This document shows, piece after piece, positions 52,880-61,407 of a stretch of 64,000 nt of DNA. The stretch spans positions 186,001-250,000 of the forward strand of contig NZ_BMXF01000001.1 in the NCBI RefSeq assembly GCF_014651615.1, read 5' to 3'. The DNA comes from Persicitalea jodogahamensis (lineage in GTDB: Bacteria; Bacteroidota; Bacteroidia; Cytophagales; Spirosomataceae). The notes beneath the pieces are model-generated. The model was given only the letters and a program-made list of their open reading frames with translations. It was not told the origin of the DNA and did not search any database. Position 1 is the first letter of the stretch; each line of letters opens with the position of its first letter. Both the position numbers and the translations under genes were made by a program.

Positions 52880-54547
52880 TCAAAAAACATACCTCACCCC
52901 CCACGCCATACCGTAAAGCTGGGGACGCGAGTCGAGAACACCGTCACCTTTAAGAATGGAAGCGATGGCCTTTTGGTACGCACCCGTCAGGCTGGCGTTC
53001 CAGTGATCCGACAGACGGTAGTTAACCCGCACACCTGTAGCCGCCGACCAGTTGAGGGAGTGGTACAAGCCATCGTTGGCGGTATTTGCGAATACATAAC
53101 CCGCCTGGGTTTTAAGCTCGTTTTGCAGGAATAAATTGGCCACCACACCGCCCAGCACGGTGTAGTTTAGCTTACCGTCCGGGTTGAGCGTGTAGCCTGC
53201 CTGCACAGGAAGCTGAATATAGCGGTAATCATTGCTGGTGCGCTGGTCAAAGTCGATGTACGAGCCAGTGGATTTGTCGAAGGATGAACTAGTGCTGGGT
53301 GCAGCAGAGTAGTCGCCATTGTACGAGGCATTTGAGTATAGGGCATCCTCCAGTACATTAGAACTCCGGCTCGTAACAGCATCCAGCACGTAGCCATCGC
53401 TGGCGAAAGTCGAGTTTCCCTGCAAATAACTCAGGCCGGTTTCAATAGACCAGTGTTTGGATAATTGCTTGCCCGCTTGCGCCTGCACGGCGTAGGAAAG
53501 CTGCGCCTGACTGGAATTGGACAGGGCCTGGCGGCCAGCGTTGGCACTGGCAAAAGCTGCGGGGGCCGAAGTAACGTTCATTTTGGGATTGAAGGCTGCA
53601 GGCATCAGGCCCAGGCCGGCCCAAAACTCCCGAACCCGCGAACGCTTGGGCCGAGCGACGGCGGCCGCTTCCAAAACCGCCAAATCATTCCGCACCGAAG
53701 GCTGGTGAAAACGAGCGTTCAACTCTCCCAACTCATCCACGGGCGCCAGTGCAGCAATGGATTGCGTCAGGGTCGGGGTGCGCAGCGGCACCGTCGAACT
53801 ACCCATGATAACCCGCTCCATATCGTCAGCCGGATCAGATCCGGCCGGAATTTTACGGGTACTTTGCGTAATGGTAATGACCGTGGGCGTACCCAGCGTG
53901 AATGCACCAAGAGGCGGCGTGGGATTCGAGAGCGTTTTCTTTTGGGGAGTTTCAATAGTCGTAACCCTGATGCCTTTTTCTGCCACTGACGGGGAATCTG
54001 CGAGGAAGGAACCAGACTTTTCGAAGCGCAAAGCAGGAGTTTGCGAGAAAACTGCCTCCGGTTGACGAGCGGCCCCGACGGCTATGCGCTCGCGCGGTTC
54101 GATAACTGGTGCTGATGGCACCTCTACGAGTTCTTTCTCGGTCTTGACCTCCGGCTCGTGCGTTTTTCTTCCGGACGGGAGATTTTCCGCGCTGGCCAAT
54201 TCAGAATCGGGCGACACTACGCCGGGAGTTGACATGTCCGGCGAACTTGCCTTACTGGATTGGCTATCCGAAGACGGTTTCTTGTCAGCCAGTTGTGTGG
54301 CGGTTCTTTCGCTAACCTCAGTGCTGGTTTGCAGGATCGGCCAGCTCACCAGCAGTAGCGCCACCACGGCGGCCGCTGCGTACCATACCTTTGGATTTTT
54401 CCACCATACAAGCGGCAAAACCACGGCTTTCTCTCCGTCAAGACGCTTCTCTATCGCGTCCCAGGCCGAAGGTGGCGGAGTTTCGGCAGCGGACTCGAAG
54501 GCCCGCTGCCACTCCTGCTCAAATTTGTGTTTTTCTGGTTGATTCAT
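52880..54547 (-). CDS. Anti-sigma-like protein with one TM helix, long linker and outer-membrane beta-barrel
   Basis: A 555-residue protein of unusual make-up. Residues 1-50 are cytosolic (EQEWQRAFESAAETPPPSAW, then AIEKRL), like the N-termini of anti-sigma proteins. One TM helix spans about 54-72 (VWYAAAAVVALLLVSWPIL). A low-complexity Ser/Pro/Glu linker runs to about 310. The C-terminal 245 residues are a beta-barrel-like domain of the OMP_b-brl kind, with strands such as LSYAVQAQAGKQL, SIETGLSYLQG, YIQLPVQAGYTL, YTVLGGVVANLFLQ and a terminal WGVRYVF. The ECF sigma gene overlaps its start by 29 bases. I infer an anti-sigma regulator that could reach both membranes. The barrel call is by pattern, not search. 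Confidence 0.8.
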   Translation of the reverse strand: MNQPEKHKFEQEWQRAFESAAETPPPSAWDAIEKRLDGEKAVVLPLVWWKNPKVWYAAAAVVALLLVSWPILQTSTEVSERTATQLADKKPSSDSQSSKASSPDMSTPGVVSPDSELASAENLPSGRKTHEPEVKTEKELVEVPSAPVIEPRERIAVGAARQPEAVFSQTPALRFEKSGSFLADSPSVAEKGIRVTTIETPQKKTLSNPTPPLGAFTLGTPTVITITQSTRKIPAGSDPADDMERVIMGSSTVPLRTPTLTQSIAALAPVDELGELNARFHQPSVRNDLAVLEAAAVARPKRSRVREFWAGLGLMPAAFNPKMNVTSAPAAFASANAGRQALSNSSQAQLSYAVQAQAGKQLSKHWSIETGLSYLQGNSTFASDGYVLDAVTSRSSNVLEDALYSNASYNGDYSAAPSTSSSFDKSTGSYIDFDQRTSNDYRYIQLPVQAGYTLNPDGKLNYTVLGGVVANLFLQNELKTQAGYVFANTANDGLYHSLNWSAATGVRVNYRLSDHWNASLTGAYQKAIASILKGDGVLDSRPQLYGMAWGVRYVF

Positions 54548-55088
54548 TGTCGAATCGTTGTTCTTGGTTCAATTTTTTTTGTAAAAGACCTCTGGCTCGC
54601 GAATACTGCGATTTCGAAGTACCCTCCGAAATGCCCATCAGCTCGGCGATTTCGCCGTGCTGGTAGCCCTCGAGGGCGTAGAGGTTGAAAACGGTCTGAC
54701 AGCCCGGCGGTAGTTCGTGGATAAACTCCAGGAGCTGCTGCATCTGGAAGCCTGAAAGTGTGACTTCGGCGTCGGACAAATGGTTGTCGTAGGTATGGAT
54801 GTCGTTCAGTTCCAGAGTATATTTCTGTTTCCGGATGTGTTTCAATGCCGTGTTGACAACGATGGACTTCATCCAGTAGAGCAGTGGCGAATCACCCCGG
54901 AAAGTACCTATGTTCTCGTATATTTTGATAAAAGCGTCCTGTAATACATCTTCTGCATCGGCCCGGTTCTTGACGTAGCGCAGGCATATTGCGAACATTT
55001 TTCCCCCAAAAACGTCGTACAGACGTTTTTGGGCGGTTCGCTCATTTTGGCGACAGCCGTTTACCAGTTCCTGTTCATTTTCTATCAT
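54519..55088 (-). CDS. ECF-type RNA polymerase sigma factor (second, stand-alone)
   Basis: A 189-residue ECF sigma factor. Region 2 includes AQKRLYDVFGGKMFAICLRY, then DAEDVLQDAFIKIYENIGTF and SPLLYWMKSIVVNTALKHIR. Region 4 is LLEFIHELPPGCQTVFNLYA, HGEIAELMGISEGTSKSQYS and ARGLLQKKL. It differs from the PUL sigma and has the features of sigma factors paired with membrane-spanning regulators in this phylum. Its 3' end overlaps the barrel/anti-sigma gene by 29 bases, which implies coupled translation. Regulon unknown. Confidence 0.94.
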   Translation of the reverse strand: MIENEQELVNGCRQNERTAQKRLYDVFGGKMFAICLRYVKNRADAEDVLQDAFIKIYENIGTFRGDSPLLYWMKSIVVNTALKHIRKQKYTLELNDIHTYDNHLSDAEVTLSGFQMQQLLEFIHELPPGCQTVFNLYALEGYQHGEIAELMGISEGTSKSQYSRARGLLQKKLNQEQRFDNESTRKTQI

Positions 55089-55171
55089 CCGAAGGTAAGG
55101 GGTGCTTCGATTGGCTCGTTAACTCTGGTAAGAGCCCGCGCAGGGATAAAAGGTTGGAATAGATGGGAAGT

Positions 55172-55203
55172 TTTTTTAATAACGTGAGGAATAGATAGCT
55201 TTG
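55172..55203 (+). promoter_or_regulatory. Possible promoter of the AsmA-like gene
   Basis: TAGCTTTG at 55196-55203 fits TAnnTTTG. The -33 region is only a T run (TTTTTTT). It lies about 80 bases before the start codon. Confidence 0.3.
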
Positions 55204-55283
55204 TTGCTTTTCGGAGGCACAATAGCACGAAGTAGGGCTATTGATCAAAACACATCAACAATATCAACAATAAAGATACCTCC

Positions 55284-56963
55284 ATGCAAACTCGCTATAA
55301 AAAATGGCTACTCTGGATTCTCGGCCTGGGAGGGGGCTTGTTTTTGCTGGGGTTGCTTTTATCCTGGTGGCTACCGGTACTTTTTAAAGACAAACTGGAT
55401 AATGCCTTGCGGGAGTCAGTGGTCAATGCTTCCGACAGCTTGTACCAGATTAGCTATGATGGTATTGATATCAATATTCCTTTGGGCAACGCTGAGGTAC
55501 GGGGCGTGAAGCTGACGCCGGATTCTACCGTGTATCGACAGCTGGTACAAATGAAGAATGCTCCCAACGACCTCTTTGACCTGCAGGCAGCGCGTGTTCA
55601 ACTAAGGGGTATTTCGCTGTGGCAATTGCTGTTTTTTAAGTCGCTGCGCATGGGTGGAGTCCTGATCAACCGTCCTGTGGCGAACATTGTCCATGACCCG
55701 AAGGATTATAATGAAAATAAGCCCAGAAAATCTCCTTACGAACTGATCAGTAAACTCCTGAATTCGATTCGAATTGACAAAATTAGTCTCGATAATGTAG
55801 ATTTCACTTTTGAAGACAGGCGCGACACGTCGAAAGAACCCCAGAAAAGCGAGTTGAAAAAGCTCTATCTGGACGTGACGGGGTTTGTATTGGATGAAGA
55901 GTCGGAGAAGGACACGAGTCGTCTGTTTTTCTCCGATGACATTAGCCTGCGGGCTGAGGGACTGGAATTGCCATCGGGCAATAAGCAGTATATTTTCAAG
56001 ATGGCCGAGCTGAGCTTTTCTTCCAAAGATAGTACGCTACAGGTAAAGAAGGTACTTTACAAGCCACTCTTGTCCAAAAACGAGTTCAGCCGCGCTGCCG
56101 GCTATGCGGCCGACCGCCTGGATTTAGAATTCAATGACATCAAGGCAACCCAGGTAGACGTGAAAAGATTTTTGATGGACCGCCAGCTTTTTGCCAAAAG
56201 GCTCGACATCGACGCCGGCCTGATTGACGTGGACAAGGACAAGCGTTACCCGGCCGATCCTTCCCGGAAAAGCTACCTCTACCCGCACCAGTTGCTGTTA
56301 AAAGCTAAAACGAAGGTAGGCTTCGAGAAGGTCTATCTCAAAAGTACCCGTGTTCGCTACGGAGAGCTGAACCCCAAGACCGACCAACGGGGAGCGGTCT
56401 ACTTTGACGGCACCAATGGCACCATCACTAACCTGACCAACGATTCGGCTTGGGTGAAGAAAAACCCAAGATGCCGCGTTAACGTCAATACCCGCTTTAT
56501 GGGGACGGGTAAGCTCAATGCTTACTTCGTATTTAACCTGGCTTCACGAGCGGGAGATTTTAGCTGTGGGGGCAAAATGAGCGATTTTGATATGACTAAG
56601 GTCAACGGTGTTACCAAAGCCCTCGCCAAGGCTTCGGTGCAGTCAGGACGGGTGTCTAAGCTGGATTTTAATATCAATGCCAACAGCGTTCAGTCATCGA
56701 TCAATCTGCAGCTCCAATACGATAATCTGGAAGTGAATGTATTAAAAGTGGATGACGAAACAGGCAGACTCAAAAAGCGCGGGTTTCTCTCTCGGGTAGC
56801 CAACAACATTGTGCTGAACGAGAATAATCCGCGAGAAGGCCGCCCCATCCGCGTCGGTGAAGGAGAAGTACTGCGGGCCGAGGATGAGTCCTTCTTTAAT
56901 CTGATTTGGCATACGATCTTTGTCGGGATTAAAGATGTTGTCATCGGGCGGGGAAAGAAATAG
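55284..56963 (+). CDS. AsmA-like membrane-anchored protein
   Basis: A 559-residue protein with one N-terminal TM helix (about residues 8-30: WLLWILGLGGGLFLLGLLLS). It is followed by a large beta-rich periplasmic region. Pieces such as SYDGIDINIPLGNAEVRGVK, ISLWQLLFFKSLRMGGVLIN, LLNSIRIDKISLDNVDF and a C-terminal LDFNINANSVQSSINLQLQY, then EVNVLK, are typical of AsmA/DUF748/TamB-like lipid-bridge proteins. These are thought to carry phospholipids between membranes, so a role in outer-membrane lipid traffic is plausible. The assignment rests on pattern and is not firm. Confidence 0.6.
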   Translation: MQTRYKKWLLWILGLGGGLFLLGLLLSWWLPVLFKDKLDNALRESVVNASDSLYQISYDGIDINIPLGNAEVRGVKLTPDSTVYRQLVQMKNAPNDLFDLQAARVQLRGISLWQLLFFKSLRMGGVLINRPVANIVHDPKDYNENKPRKSPYELISKLLNSIRIDKISLDNVDFTFEDRRDTSKEPQKSELKKLYLDVTGFVLDEESEKDTSRLFFSDDISLRAEGLELPSGNKQYIFKMAELSFSSKDSTLQVKKVLYKPLLSKNEFSRAAGYAADRLDLEFNDIKATQVDVKRFLMDRQLFAKRLDIDAGLIDVDKDKRYPADPSRKSYLYPHQLLLKAKTKVGFEKVYLKSTRVRYGELNPKTDQRGAVYFDGTNGTITNLTNDSAWVKKNPRCRVNVNTRFMGTGKLNAYFVFNLASRAGDFSCGGKMSDFDMTKVNGVTKALAKASVQSGRVSKLDFNINANSVQSSINLQLQYDNLEVNVLKVDDETGRLKKRGFLSRVANNIVLNENNPREGRPIRVGEGEVLRAEDESFFNLIWHTIFVGIKDVVIGRGKK

Positions 56964-57030
56964 CGTCACAACTTTCGCAACCCTTTAATTTTTTTAGCCG
57001 TTCTCCGGCTTGACTGTAAAACCCCAAATA

Positions 57031-58113
57031 ATGAGTAATCAGAAAGAATCTTTGCGCATTTTAGTAGTAGGTTGTGGAAACATGGGCGCATCCCATGCTA
57101 CCGCTTACCATAACCTTGATGGCTTCGAAATTTGCGGCCTAGTCTCGACGGGAAAAAGCAAGGAAAGGTTAAATGAAAAACTGGGCGGTAATTATACTTT
57201 GTACAGCGACTTCGAGGAAGCGCTGGAAGCCACCCAGCCCGATGCGGTCTGCATCTCGACCTACCCCGACACCCATGAAGAGTTTGCTGTGAAATCCTTC
57301 GCTAAAGGCTGCCACGTTTTCATCGAAAAACCCGTGGCCGACTCTGTGGAAGGCGCGGAGCGGGTCGTGGCGGCGGCCAATAAAGCCGGAAAAAAACTAA
57401 TGGTTGGTTATATTCTGCGGCATCACCCATCGTGGGAGAAGTTTGTCGAGCTTTCGCACGAATTAGGCAAACCACTGGTGATGCGTATGAACCTCAACCA
57501 GCAGAGCCAGACCGACATGTGGACTTTACACCGCAACCTGATGAAAAGCCTGAGTCCCATTGTGGACTGCGGTGTGCACTACATCGATGTGATGTGTCAG
57601 ATGACACGCTCCCGGCCCGTTCAGGTCAATGCCATTGGTGCCCGGCTCACGGAGGATATTCCGGCGGGAAACTACAATTACGGCCAATTACAGATTCGCT
57701 TCGAAGACGGCTCCGTGGGCTGGTACGAGGCGGGCTGGGGGCCTATGATTAGTGAAACTGCCTTTTTTGTCAAAGATGTCATCGGGCCGAAGGGGTCGGT
57801 GTCGATCGTAGCCAAAGACGCCGGTGGCGCGGGCAAATCATCATCCATCGAAGCCCACACCAAAACGGAATCTATCCGTTACCACCATGCTGCTCTCGAT
57901 GGTGACGACAAGTTTGCCAGGGAAGATACCTGGATCAATCTCGCCGACGAACCCGATCATCAGGAGTTATGCGACCGCGAACAAATTTATTTTCTGAAAG
58001 CCATTCGTGAAAACACTGATTTGACCGACCACATGGCCGACGCCGTGAACAGCCTTCGCATTGCCTTCGCCTGCGACGAATCAGTGCGCACCGGGCAGGT
58101 AGTGGCTTTGTAG
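57031..58113 (+). CDS. Gfo/Idh/MocA family oxidoreductase
   Basis: A 360-residue NAD(P)-dependent sugar or inositol dehydrogenase-type enzyme. I chose the ATG at 57031 (MSNQKESLRILVVGCGNMG); a TTG at 57010 would add seven residues. The Rossmann motif GCGNMGASH is followed by CISTYPDTHEEFAVKSFAKG and the hallmark EKPVA. The C-terminal domain has DCGVHYIDVMCQM, holding the catalytic-region Asp/His of the family. No signal peptide is present. The substrate is unknown. It stands alone between the AsmA-like and DUF2911 genes. Confidence 0.92.
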   Translation: MSNQKESLRILVVGCGNMGASHATAYHNLDGFEICGLVSTGKSKERLNEKLGGNYTLYSDFEEALEATQPDAVCISTYPDTHEEFAVKSFAKGCHVFIEKPVADSVEGAERVVAAANKAGKKLMVGYILRHHPSWEKFVELSHELGKPLVMRMNLNQQSQTDMWTLHRNLMKSLSPIVDCGVHYIDVMCQMTRSRPVQVNAIGARLTEDIPAGNYNYGQLQIRFEDGSVGWYEAGWGPMISETAFFVKDVIGPKGSVSIVAKDAGGAGKSSSIEAHTKTESIRYHHAALDGDDKFAREDTWINLADEPDHQELCDREQIYFLKAIRENTDLTDHMADAVNSLRIAFACDESVRTGQVVAL

Positions 58114-58210
58114 AGCGGTTACGGTTTGTCCTTTTCTGGCCTTCCTGACAACTTTTTGATCCAAAGAGGCGTTTCATAACAAACGATCGATCATCCATTT
58201 AATAATCAAA

Positions 58211-58726
58211 ATGAAAAAGACTTTGTTAATTTTTTCGCTGGTAGTATTTGCTTTCAGCACAGTATTCGCTCAGAAGCCCAGCCCTAAGATGACTGCCGAT
58301 GGCAAAAACGTAACCGTAGTGTACGGTCAGCCGTCTAAGCGCGACCGTGTTATTTTTGGAAAAGAAGGTAGTGGAAGTCTGGAGCCATACGGAAAAGTGT
58401 GGCGCACAGGGGCTAACGAAGCCACCGAAATCACTTTCAAGAAAGACGTCATGTTTGGCGGGAAGCCCGTAAAGGCAGGTACTTATTCCCTGTACTCCAT
58501 TCCCGGTGAGAAGGAATGGACGGTAATTCTTAACCCCGAGCTGAAGCAGTGGGGGGCCTTTGGTTACGACAAGGTAAAGGACAAAAACGTAGCCGAAGTG
58601 ACCGTGCCGACCAAAAACTACAAAACCTCCGCTGATAAGTTGATGTTCGATGTTAAGGACGACAACAAGCTCAGTTTTCAGTGGGACAAGCAGGGTTTTG
58701 AAGTACCGCTCAAGTACCAGAAATAA
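58211..58726 (+). CDS. Exported DUF2911 domain protein
   Basis: A 171-residue exported protein. A signal peptide (MKKTLLIFSLVVFAFSTVFA) is followed by the DUF2911 pattern: VVYGQPSKRDRVIFGK, PYGKVWRTGANEATEITFKK, VKAGTYSLYSIPGEKEWTVI and an ending QWDKQGFEVPLKYQK. DUF2911 is common and often abundant in Bacteroidota; its function is not known. A clear terminator follows the gene. Confidence 0.92.
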   Translation: MKKTLLIFSLVVFAFSTVFAQKPSPKMTADGKNVTVVYGQPSKRDRVIFGKEGSGSLEPYGKVWRTGANEATEITFKKDVMFGGKPVKAGTYSLYSIPGEKEWTVILNPELKQWGAFGYDKVKDKNVAEVTVPTKNYKTSADKLMFDVKDDNKLSFQWDKQGFEVPLKYQK

Positions 58727-58750
58727 AACCCTGTTGATAAAATTTTGTTG

Positions 58751-58779
58751 AGCCTGATCCATCCGGATCGGGCTTTTTT
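58751..58779 (+). terminator. Terminator after the DUF2911 gene
   Basis: AGCCTGATCC and GGATCGGGCT form a 10-bp stem with one G-T pair around ATCC, followed by TTTTTT, 24 bases after the stop. Confidence 0.85.
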
Positions 58780-59266
58780 ATTTTCTGATCTCCGATAAGC
58801 TCATTGCGTCGCGGTTGCGTAGCCACACCGCCTGGTTGAGCTGGGTGTTGGCCCGTATGTTCAATAGGCCGGAAGCCAGGCCGGTACCTAAAGAGAGAAT
58901 GAAAAATGGCCGGTAAAAATCGCGGTTACCTGAGGCTAATGTGTATATCGTCCCGGCTGAACCCACCAGCGACACAACAAGCGCAATATTGCGGTTGCGC
59001 TGTGAACGGGAATACAACTGCATACCACCCGGTGAAAGCATAAACTCACGGCGCAGCTGCGCGCTGCCTGTATACTCGATGTTGTTGCGCACGTAGCGGT
59101 TTGGGCTGATCAGGTAGATCGTTTCACGGTCGTACAATTCCTGGATAGGGCGCCGATCAGTATCCTGCGCTTTTGCATTTTGCAAAAGGCAGAGTAGTAG
59201 CACGACGATGGAGGCACTGCGAAGTACTTTCTCTTTTGCATTAATATACACTTCTTGGGAGGACAT
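58778..59266 (-). CDS. Small membrane protein of unknown function
   Basis: A 162-residue protein I do not recognise. It has an N-terminal hydrophobic stretch that may be a signal peptide (ASIVVLLLCLLQNAKA). A loop with LYDRETIYLISPNRYVRNNI and LRREFMLSPGGMQLYSRSQR follows. Two hydrophobic helices (NIALVVSLVGSAGTIYTLAS; FFILSLGTGLASGLLNI) and a tail with LNQAVWLRNRDAM complete it. Its ATG overlaps the stop of the diacylglycerol kinase gene by one base, so translation is coupled. The pattern is consistent across its length, so it is likely a real gene. Confidence 0.7.
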   Translation of the reverse strand: MSSQEVYINAKEKVLRSASIVVLLLCLLQNAKAQDTDRRPIQELYDRETIYLISPNRYVRNNIEYTGSAQLRREFMLSPGGMQLYSRSQRNRNIALVVSLVGSAGTIYTLASGNRDFYRPFFILSLGTGLASGLLNIRANTQLNQAVWLRNRDAMSLSEIRK

Positions 59267-59640
59267 CAGAACAGCAGTAAAATTTTTGGCAAAAAAATTA
59301 AAACGCCCACTATTGCCGCCGAAATGGCCACGATAAGTACCCCGGCGGCGGCCAGATCTTTTGTCGATTTGATGAGTGGATGGTAATCGGAGGAGACGGC
59401 ATCAGCCAATTTTTCCAGCGCAGTATTGAACGCTTCTGCCGCCCACACGAGCGCGATTTGCGTAATCAACAATGCCCATTCCGTGGTAGACAGGCCGAAA
59501 TAAAAGCCTGCTGTTATGGCAGAAACAGCCGCGAAGAGATGGATGCGGGCGTTGTTTTCGTAAATAAAAAGATCGGCTATGCCCTTGCCTGCATAACGAA
59601 AACTCTGGAGGGCTTTGCGAAGATCGACGGGAAATTCCAT
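59266..59640 (-). CDS. Diacylglycerol/undecaprenol kinase (DgkA family)
   Basis: A 124-residue inner-membrane kinase with three helices. I chose the ATG at 59640 (MEFPVDLRKALQSFRYAGKG), which gives the family's amphipathic start. NNARIHLFAAV carries the conserved NxRxH of the family. The catalytic helix is WAAEAFNTALEKLADAV, and KSTKDLAAAGVLI follows as in Gram-positive-type DgkA/undecaprenol kinases. It phosphorylates lipid diacylglycerol or undecaprenol for lipid-carrier recycling. It overlaps the small membrane protein gene by one base. Confidence 0.9.
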   Translation of the reverse strand: MEFPVDLRKALQSFRYAGKGIADLFIYENNARIHLFAAVSAITAGFYFGLSTTEWALLITQIALVWAAEAFNTALEKLADAVSSDYHPLIKSTKDLAAAGVLIVAISAAIVGVLIFLPKILLLF

Positions 59641-59650
59641 AGTGGAGCGG

Positions 59651-60571
59651 CTACCGCTGCTTAACAAATTCCCGCATCATCACCCACTCACGGCCCGGCG
59701 ATTTAACTTTGAATGTTTCCAGGTTGCCCCGGTCTTGCAAAGTGATGTAAGCGTTCTTGCCCTTCTTGCCCCCGAAGCAAATATTGGACACCTTCTTACC
59801 GATGGTCGGAATGGTCCTGACCACTTTCCCGTCAGGTGACAGCACCGCCACCTGCCCCATGCCGTGGCGGGTCACATATAGGTTCCCATCGGCTGTGCAC
59901 CGCATTCCATCCATGCCGCCGTCGGCGAATTGATGCAATAGCCGCTTATTGGAGAGTGTACCATCGGCAGCCAGATCGAAGGCCCAGACGTTGCGCTGTA
60001 CGCTTTCGTTTACATACAAGGTCTTTTCGTCGGGACTCACCTCGATGCCGTTGGTGGTGCCCATATTCTCGGCCACCAGTCGAGTTTTGCCACCCGGTGC
60101 CACGTGCCACACCTGTCCGGTACCAGCTTTCCAGTTGGGGTCGGAGCAGAAAATATGCCCTGAGCGGGTAATAGCCACATCGTTTGGCTGATTCATGCGT
60201 GGTTCGTGAGTATACACGCTCACCTCCCGAGTCTCTAAATTGGCCTTCAGTACGTTGTGTCCCGTAAAATCGGCAATGTAAAAAGTGTTGGCGTCACCGA
60301 AGCGGATTCCATTCCCGGTACTTCCCTTGGGTAAGGTTATAAAAAAGCTGGTTTTGCCGCGTCGGCTGATTTTAGCAATGGTACCGTCTTGAGCAAAATT
60401 TACCGCGTATACATTCCCCTCGGCGTCCACCGCTGGACCTTCGCAGTTGTTCGTAAATTCTTCGGGTACCGTAAAGGTCTTGGTAGCAGGCGGTGCGTCC
60501 GGTTGCGCCCACGTCGAAATCAATGGGCTGAGGACCGTAAAAAAAAGAAGTAATGTTCTAGGCAAATTCAT
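59651..60571 (-). CDS. SMP-30/gluconolactonase-family exported protein
   Basis: A 306-residue exported six-bladed propeller. A signal peptide (MNLPRTLLLFFTVLSPLIST) leads into a metal-binding propeller: EGPAVDAEGNVYAVNFAQDG with the conserved Glu, GNGIRFGDANTFYIADF, PNDVAITRSGHIFCSDPNW and SPDEKTLYVNES. TADGNLYVTRHGMG and the SNICFGGKKGKNAYITLQD stretch are also present. The Glu, Asn and Asp ligands for calcium are in place, so lactonase activity on sugar lactones is likely. It is 10 bases upstream of the kinase gene, so they share a transcript. Confidence 0.9.
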   Translation of the reverse strand: MNLPRTLLLFFTVLSPLISTWAQPDAPPATKTFTVPEEFTNNCEGPAVDAEGNVYAVNFAQDGTIAKISRRGKTSFFITLPKGSTGNGIRFGDANTFYIADFTGHNVLKANLETREVSVYTHEPRMNQPNDVAITRSGHIFCSDPNWKAGTGQVWHVAPGGKTRLVAENMGTTNGIEVSPDEKTLYVNESVQRNVWAFDLAADGTLSNKRLLHQFADGGMDGMRCTADGNLYVTRHGMGQVAVLSPDGKVVRTIPTIGKKVSNICFGGKKGKNAYITLQDRGNLETFKVKSPGREWVMMREFVKQR

Positions 60572-60634
60572 AGGCTTATAGTTTTCGAGCCAGAAAGGTA
60601 AGTGTTTTCAAGATATTGCCTATTTCTCACAAGA

Positions 60635-60667
60635 CAAAAAAGCCGATGCATTTCTGCCCCGGCTTAT
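60635..60667 (-). terminator. Terminator between the thioredoxin-fold gene and the SMP-30 gene
   Basis: On the minus strand AAGCCGGGG and the later ATCGGCTT form a short imperfect stem followed by TTTTTTGT. It lies after the stop at 60712. Confidence 0.6.
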
Positions 60668-60711
60668 CTTGTACTGGTAGTTTTTCCTGAAAAAAGTAAA
60701 AGGGTTAGTCT

Positions 60712-61365
60712 CTACGCATCTTTCCACTTGATGGCGCAGCCGATTGCCCTCGTAGTAGTGGTAGTAACAGGTCTTCCGGCCAAAAGGTTGGAAACGGCAT
60801 CATCGACATAGTGCTTCCTGACGCTTCCCGGGTCCTGGGGATTGTCGTCCAGTGTTCCGATGTATCGGACGGTAAATTTCCCGCCGTTGTTTTGGAGTAC
60901 GTAGGCTTGGGGAGTGCGGTTGGCCCCGAAGGCCCGGGCCACAGTCTGGGAGTCATCTACCAAATAGGGGTAAGCGTGGCCTTTTGCGCTGACATGTTCC
61001 TTTAATTTTTCAAAGTTATCATCCTCATACGACTTTGGGTCGCTAGGGTTGATGGCTATAACCGGGTAGCCCTGTCCGGCAAATTTTCCGTTCAAAGCCC
61101 CGATGCGATCTTCGTAAGCCTTCGAGAATGGACAGTGGTTGCACGTAAAAATGACGATGACTCCTTTCTGGTTATCGAAATCGCGGAGCGAGACAGAGCG
61201 CCCGTCCACACTCCTCAACTGAAAATCGGCCACGACATCACCGATCTTGTAATCGGCTTGCACAGGGTCAATCTTCTGGTTAGGAAAACCAGTGGCAGGC
61301 AACTGGAGCGAGACGACCATGCCCAAAAGCAATGTGCCATATATGCTAGCTAGGTATCTTTTCAT
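60712..61365 (-). CDS. Exported AhpC/TSA-type thioredoxin-fold protein (CNHCP motif)
   Basis: A 217-residue exported redoxin. A signal peptide (MKRYLASIYGTLLLGMVVSL) is followed by VADFQLRSVDGRSVSLRDFD, then VIVIFTCNHCPFSKAYEDRI with a CxxC in CNHCP form, and VDDSQTVARAFGANRTPQAY with the cis-Pro. The CNHCP motif is typical of a periplasmic thioredoxin/peroxiredoxin group of Bacteroidota and related bacteria. It could act in disulfide exchange or peroxide removal. A second thioredoxin-like gene lies 42 bases upstream, so both may be co-expressed. Confidence 0.9.
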   Translation of the reverse strand: MKRYLASIYGTLLLGMVVSLQLPATGFPNQKIDPVQADYKIGDVVADFQLRSVDGRSVSLRDFDNQKGVIVIFTCNHCPFSKAYEDRIGALNGKFAGQGYPVIAINPSDPKSYEDDNFEKLKEHVSAKGHAYPYLVDDSQTVARAFGANRTPQAYVLQNNGGKFTVRYIGTLDDNPQDPGSVRKHYVDDAVSNLLAGRPVTTTTTRAIGCAIKWKDA

Positions 61366-61407
61366 TTCATAGAAATTTAACTTCTTATTTTTTTGAGGGT
61401 TCGACAG

